In this document: positions 15,683 to 18,686 of the stretch, in pieces
Layout of the letters: every line of letters starts with the position of its first letter
Numbering within the stretch: the stretch's first letter is position 1
Assembly (NCBI GenBank): GCA_002713555.1
Contig: PATG01000022.1
Span: 17,347-36,032, forward strand
Direction: 5' to 3'
Length of the DNA: 18,686 nt
From: Planctomycetaceae bacterium
GTDB lineage: Bacteria > Planctomycetota > Planctomycetia > Pirellulales > Lacipirellulaceae
The notes under the pieces: generated by a model
The model's database searches: none
Told to the model about the DNA's origin: nothing
The model's input: only the letters and a program-made list of their open reading frames with translations
Position numbers and translations under genes: made by a program

Positions 15683-16042
15683 ATGGAAACTCAAACTCCA
15701 GCTGAACTGATCAAAAAGAAATGCCTCCCGTGTGAAGGAGGTGTGGACCCTTGTCCGCTTGACCTGGCTGAGCAGCAGCTCCAGCAACTTACAGGCTGGT
15801 ATTTAACACACGATGGCCAGCGCATACGTAAAGACTGGCAGGTGAAAAACTTTATGGCAGGGATGGCATTTTTTGGCCTCTGTGCCGAAGTTGCCGAAGA
15901 AGATGGACATCACCCCGATCTGCATATCGAAGGCTATCGGAATGTGTCGGTCGAACTTTGGACGCATGCCATTGGTGGTCTATCTGAAAACGATTTTATT
16001 CTTGCTGCAAAAATAGACCAGCTTCCCATCGCTCTAGCATAG
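15683..16042 (+). CDS. phhB: Pterin-4a-carbinolamine dehydratase
   Basis: The enzyme removes water from 4a-hydroxytetrahydropterin, the product of pterin-dependent hydroxylases, so that the cofactor can be reduced again. The 119 residues contain the family signature EDGHHPDLHI with His76 and His77, followed by GYRNVSVELWTHAIGGLSEND including Trp93 and His95. An N-terminal extension with three cysteines (14, 17 and 24, in KKCLPCEGG and DPCPL) is typical of one PCD subgroup and may hold a metal, though that is not established. GAGG at 15669-15672 lies 10 bp before the ATG. No phenylalanine hydroxylase gene is in the window, so the partner enzyme is elsewhere or the role differs. acuI follows after 17 bp, probably in the same transcript. 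Confidence 0.93.
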   Translation: METQTPAELIKKKCLPCEGGVDPCPLDLAEQQLQQLTGWYLTHDGQRIRKDWQVKNFMAGMAFFGLCAEVAEEDGHHPDLHIEGYRNVSVELWTHAIGGLSENDFILAAKIDQLPIALA

Positions 16043-16059
16043 CAAGAAAGTAACAAGCG

Positions 16060-17058
16060 ATGCGCGAACAATTCGATTGCCTCATGGTACGGCGTGATAA
16101 TGGGGAGAAAGTTTCTGCTGCCGTCGAAACCCTTGGCCCCGATGATTTGCCTCCTGGCGACGTGCTGATCCAAGTAGACGTGTCCACTCTTAATTACAAA
16201 GATGCACTCGCTTGCCAGGCGCATCCGGGGGTGGTCCGCAAGCTTCCTCATGTACCAGGGATCGATGCGGCGGGTAGCGTCGTCGCCAGTGATTCTGCTC
16301 ATTTCCAGCCAGGAGATGCGGTGCTTGTTACTGGGTACGAACTGGGAACGACGCATTGGGGCGGGTATGCCGAGTATCTGCGGGTCCCTGCAGAATGGGT
16401 GGTGTCCATGCCTGCCGGGCTGACACCCACCACCGCGATGACCTACGGAACCGCCGGCTTTACAGCTGCGCAATGCGTGTCGGCACTCCAACACCATGGC
16501 ATTGGTCCCGACAGGGGCGAAGTCGTGGTTACCGGGGCGACAGGTGGGGTAGGCTCTATAGCGGTTGCATTGCTGGCCAGGCTGGGCTATCAGGTAACAG
16601 CCATCACAGGCAAACCCCAACAATCGACGATGCTTCAGCAGTTGGGCGCATCGCAAATACTTCCTCGTGAATCGGTCTGCGATTCCTCAGAAAAACCACT
16701 CCTGCCTACCCGTTGGGCTGCCGCTATTGATACTGTCGGTGGTAATACGCTGGCGACATTACTGCGAAGTACATCACACCGTGGTTGTGTTGCTGCCTGT
16801 GGTTTAGCATCCGGACACGGCTTACCCCTTACCGTTTATCCATTCATCCTGCGTGGAGTCACTCTGGTAGGAATTGATTCAGCCCAGTGTCCACACGACA
16901 ATCGCTTACAAATCTGGAAACGGCTTGGCTCAGACTGGCGTCTTGATAATCTAGAACCTTTCACAAAAAAAATATCGCTTGACGAAGTACCGCGACAGGC
17001 GGCCGCAATGCTAGACGGGCAGACGTTTGGCCGTACTTTGGTCGAACCCAGGGCCTAG
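16060..17058 (+). CDS. acuI: YhdH/AcuI-type NADPH oxidoreductase (acrylyl-CoA reductase-like)
   Basis: This 332-residue member of the medium-chain dehydrogenase/reductase superfamily belongs to the zinc-free YhdH/YhfP branch. The N-terminal catalytic domain shows STLNYKDALA and VPGIDAAGSV, and the NADPH-binding Rossmann motif is TGATGGVGS near residues 158-166. No catalytic zinc ligands are seen, as usual in this branch. AcuI and E. coli YhdH reduce acrylyl-CoA to propionyl-CoA with NADPH, protecting against a reactive acyl-CoA; the same reaction is likely but not proven here. A purine-rich AAGAAAG is the only upstream ribosome binding candidate. It is the middle gene of phhB-acuI-baiN, and its TAG stop is the first part of a perfect palindrome. 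Confidence 0.9.
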   Translation: MREQFDCLMVRRDNGEKVSAAVETLGPDDLPPGDVLIQVDVSTLNYKDALACQAHPGVVRKLPHVPGIDAAGSVVASDSAHFQPGDAVLVTGYELGTTHWGGYAEYLRVPAEWVVSMPAGLTPTTAMTYGTAGFTAAQCVSALQHHGIGPDRGEVVVTGATGGVGSIAVALLARLGYQVTAITGKPQQSTMLQQLGASQILPRESVCDSSEKPLLPTRWAAAIDTVGGNTLATLLRSTSHRGCVAACGLASGHGLPLTVYPFILRGVTLVGIDSAQCPHDNRLQIWKRLGSDWRLDNLEPFTKKISLDEVPRQAAAMLDGQTFGRTLVEPRA

Positions 17059-17080
17059 CCCGGATATTTCATCCGGGCTA
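17056..17080. repeat. Perfect palindrome starting on the acuI stop codon
   Basis: TAGCCCGGAT, a 5-base loop ATTTC, then ATCCGGGCTA form a perfect 10-bp stem. Its first three bases are the acuI TAG stop. A degenerate sister begins on the TAG of the HAD gene at 10589. There is no T-run. It may act as a REP-like transcript-end hairpin between acuI and the next gene. Confidence 0.7.
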
Positions 17081-17105
17081 ACTTCCGGTGCCAGGAAATC
17101 CCCTC

Positions 17106-18329
17106 ATGGCAAAATACGACGTGGCGATTATCGGTGCAGGTGCCGCCGGATTCTTGGCTGCAATACGGGCGGCCCGGCGAGGATTGGCCGTGGTCCTGCT
17201 CGAAAAAAACCGCAAACCGGGCGTGAAAATTCTCATGTCGGGTGGCACACGGTGCAATCTTACTCATTCAACCGACCGACAAGGCATTGTCGGAGCCTTT
17301 GGACGGCAAGGTTCTTTTTTACATTCGGCACTCGCTGCACTTGGTCCGGATGAATTAGTAACACTCTTTGAAACAGAGGGTGTACCGACAAAGGTAGAAT
17401 CGACGGGCAAGATTTTTCCTGTCAGCAATCGGGCAGTCGATGTCGTAGTAGCACTCCAGCGCATGCTCCAAAACAGTGGAGCTGAATTACTTCTCGAAGA
17501 ACCCGTACGCGAAATCAAACACTCTGGAAATGGCTTTCAGGTGGACACTACCCAGGAATCTTTTCAAATCAACAAAATCGTACTTACCACCGGCGGACAA
17601 TCGTATCCTGGCTGTGGAACAACGGGCGATGGCTATGCCTGGGCCAAACAATTCGGTCACAGAATCGTGCCTCCTCGTCCCGCACTTGTGCCCCTGCTTT
17701 CAGATGCCGCTTGGGTCCAGGCGCTTCGCGGTGTGACGGTACCGGATGTCCTGGTGCGGATCGTGGATGGAGACCAGCCGCAGTTCAAACCGTTAGCCGA
17801 ACGACGTGGCTCATTTTTATTTACCCACTTTGGGTTGTCGGGACCGGTGATTATGGATGTCAGCAGGGCTATCACAGCACGACCCGACGCGAACAACTGG
17901 CAGGTCGTCTGTAATTTTTTGCCAGCACTCCATGAACAACAGTTGAGCCAACAAATTTCTGCCGGCAAACAGACCGTGCTGGCCGTTTTGACGCAATGGC
18001 TGCCCAAGCGTTTGGCTGTCGCTCTGTTGGCTGAGTCCCATCTCCCTGACAATCAACGTGTCGCCCAACTGTCTAAAAAAAGCCGCCATCTCTTGTTGAA
18101 CTCGCTCCAGCGAATGCCCATCCCAATCCGTGGATCACAAGGATTTAAGAAAGCTGAAGTTACTGCCGGAGGAATCGATTTGCGGGAGGTCGACTCCAAA
18201 ACAATGCAAAGCAAAATCTGTCCCAAGCTGTATCTCGCTGGTGAAATCCTTGATCTGGATGGTCCCATCGGTGGCTATAATTTTCAGGCAGCGTTCAGCA
18301 CCGGTTGGTTAGCCGGAGAATCCGTCTAA
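17106..18329 (+). CDS. BaiN/RdsA (HI0933-like) family flavoprotein
   Basis: The 407-residue protein has an N-terminal FAD-binding Rossmann motif (VAIIGAGAAG, residues 6-15) with the acidic end of strand two at Glu34. The family hallmark LMSGGTRCNLTH follows. The C-terminus reads EILDLDGPIGGYNFQAAFST, the closing FAD contact of HI0933-like proteins. Members are cytoplasmic NAD(P)H/FAD oxidoreductases; the Clostridium member BaiN acts in bile-acid dehydroxylation, but for environmental members the substrate is unknown. The ATG at 17106 is preferred over a GTG at 17088, because AGGA lies just upstream and the flavin motif then begins at the normal distance. It follows acuI by 47 bp containing the palindrome. 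Confidence 0.9.
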   Translation: MAKYDVAIIGAGAAGFLAAIRAARRGLAVVLLEKNRKPGVKILMSGGTRCNLTHSTDRQGIVGAFGRQGSFLHSALAALGPDELVTLFETEGVPTKVESTGKIFPVSNRAVDVVVALQRMLQNSGAELLLEEPVREIKHSGNGFQVDTTQESFQINKIVLTTGGQSYPGCGTTGDGYAWAKQFGHRIVPPRPALVPLLSDAAWVQALRGVTVPDVLVRIVDGDQPQFKPLAERRGSFLFTHFGLSGPVIMDVSRAITARPDANNWQVVCNFLPALHEQQLSQQISAGKQTVLAVLTQWLPKRLAVALLAESHLPDNQRVAQLSKKSRHLLLNSLQRMPIPIRGSQGFKKAEVTAGGIDLREVDSKTMQSKICPKLYLAGEILDLDGPIGGYNFQAAFSTGWLAGESV

Positions 18330-18401
18330 CAGGCGCATTTCAATTGCAAGTACTGGCACTTGGAAATGATACACTTGCAGCAGATGTTGCCAGACCGCCT
18401 G

Positions 18402-18686
18402 CTAAGCCATCAATGGAGCACGCCCTGCTGCACGCCGTGCATCGGCAACTTCACCCGCATGGAAACTCACGTGGGTTACCATGGCAGAAAAACAAGCTCC
18501 TACGGCAGCAAAAAAATCGCCAAATTCTTCGGGTGCGTGACTTGGCTTATCAAAATCGTCTTCGCTAAGTGAGTCAAGATGTTCCAGAATGGCCGTGACC
18601 TAGCCCCCTTCACCGAGTCCATGCATTGATAGAGGATCAACGTTTTGGATGCTATGCCCCGCAAGACTTATGCAGCAGAACAAATC
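18402..18686 (-). pseudogene. DinB-like protein C-terminal part, interrupted by amber codon, cut by window edge
   Basis: Read on the minus strand from the window edge, one frame gives 28 codons ending SMHGLGEGG. A TAG (plus 18600-18602) comes next, and then 65 further codons in the same frame. The second part includes VTAILEHLDSLSED, a central FFAAVGACFSAMVTH, and the closing FHAGEVADARRAAGRAPLMA, which resembles the last helix of DinB/YfiT-type four-helix proteins with its conserved His. The sequence continues smoothly across the TAG, so this looks like a single nonsense mutation in a gene whose beginning lies beyond the window. A sequencing error is the alternative. The function of such DinB-like proteins is mostly unknown; some are metal-dependent thiol transferases. 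It converges on the flavoprotein gene with a 72-bp gap. Confidence 0.62.

Noticed and set aside
15934..16656. A 240-codon minus-strand frame across phhB and acuI
   Set aside because: It is antisense to two well-recognised genes and its translation resembles no protein.
1..18686. tRNA or rRNA genes, CRISPR arrays, transposases, phage genes or a defence system
   Set aside because: No regularly spaced repeats, no tRNA T-arm pattern that I could recognise, and no protein of these families in any frame.

Overview
The window looks like a piece of a Planctomycetota chromosome, probably Pirellulales-like. The clearest pointer is a DUF1559 pseudopilin-like protein with an N-terminal prepilin motif and the C-terminal H-x9-DG signature, a family strongly expanded in that phylum. 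Most genes lie on the plus strand, many starts lack a strong Shine-Dalgarno, and base composition is moderate. I see no tRNA, rRNA, CRISPR array, transposase or phage gene.

Layout. Positions 1-454 are a leader with a sigma70-like promoter and ATACTG dyads. Positions 455-6040 are one uninterrupted reading frame that joins a complete LysR-type regulator to a complete glutamate synthase large subunit (GltB). gltD follows at 6222-7811, after an unusually long gap. A possible terminator precedes a small operon at 7955-10591: DUF485 protein, ActP-like sodium:solute symporter and HAD phosphatase. A 562-bp gene-free stretch leads to gluQ (11154-12101). Next is a decayed DUF2156 (phosphatidylglycerol lysyltransferase-like) gene with two in-frame stops and a CG-dinucleotide frameshift, then a convergent mntR-type regulator.

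Between mntR and the pseudopilin gene (13744-14841) lie two identical-arm palindromes, TGTAGC-N4-GCTACA. One sits inside a good sigma70 promoter and one at its expected transcription start. They resemble MntR boxes and predict metal-dependent control of the pseudopilin. A small lipoprotein, slyX (minus strand), pterin-4a-carbinolamine dehydratase, an AcuI/YhdH-type reductase and a BaiN/HI0933-type flavoprotein follow. The right edge carries the C-terminal part of a DinB-like gene on the minus strand, interrupted by an amber codon.

How the genes work together. gltB and gltD make the two subunits of NADPH glutamate synthase. The attached LysR module is plausibly their own regulator, as GltC is for gltAB in Bacillus, but here it is part of the same polypeptide. 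GltB must cut itself before its catalytic N-terminal cysteine, so maturation could release the regulator; this is the most unusual idea in the window. DUF485-ActP-HAD looks like carboxylate uptake plus a phosphatase. The other genes are housekeeping.
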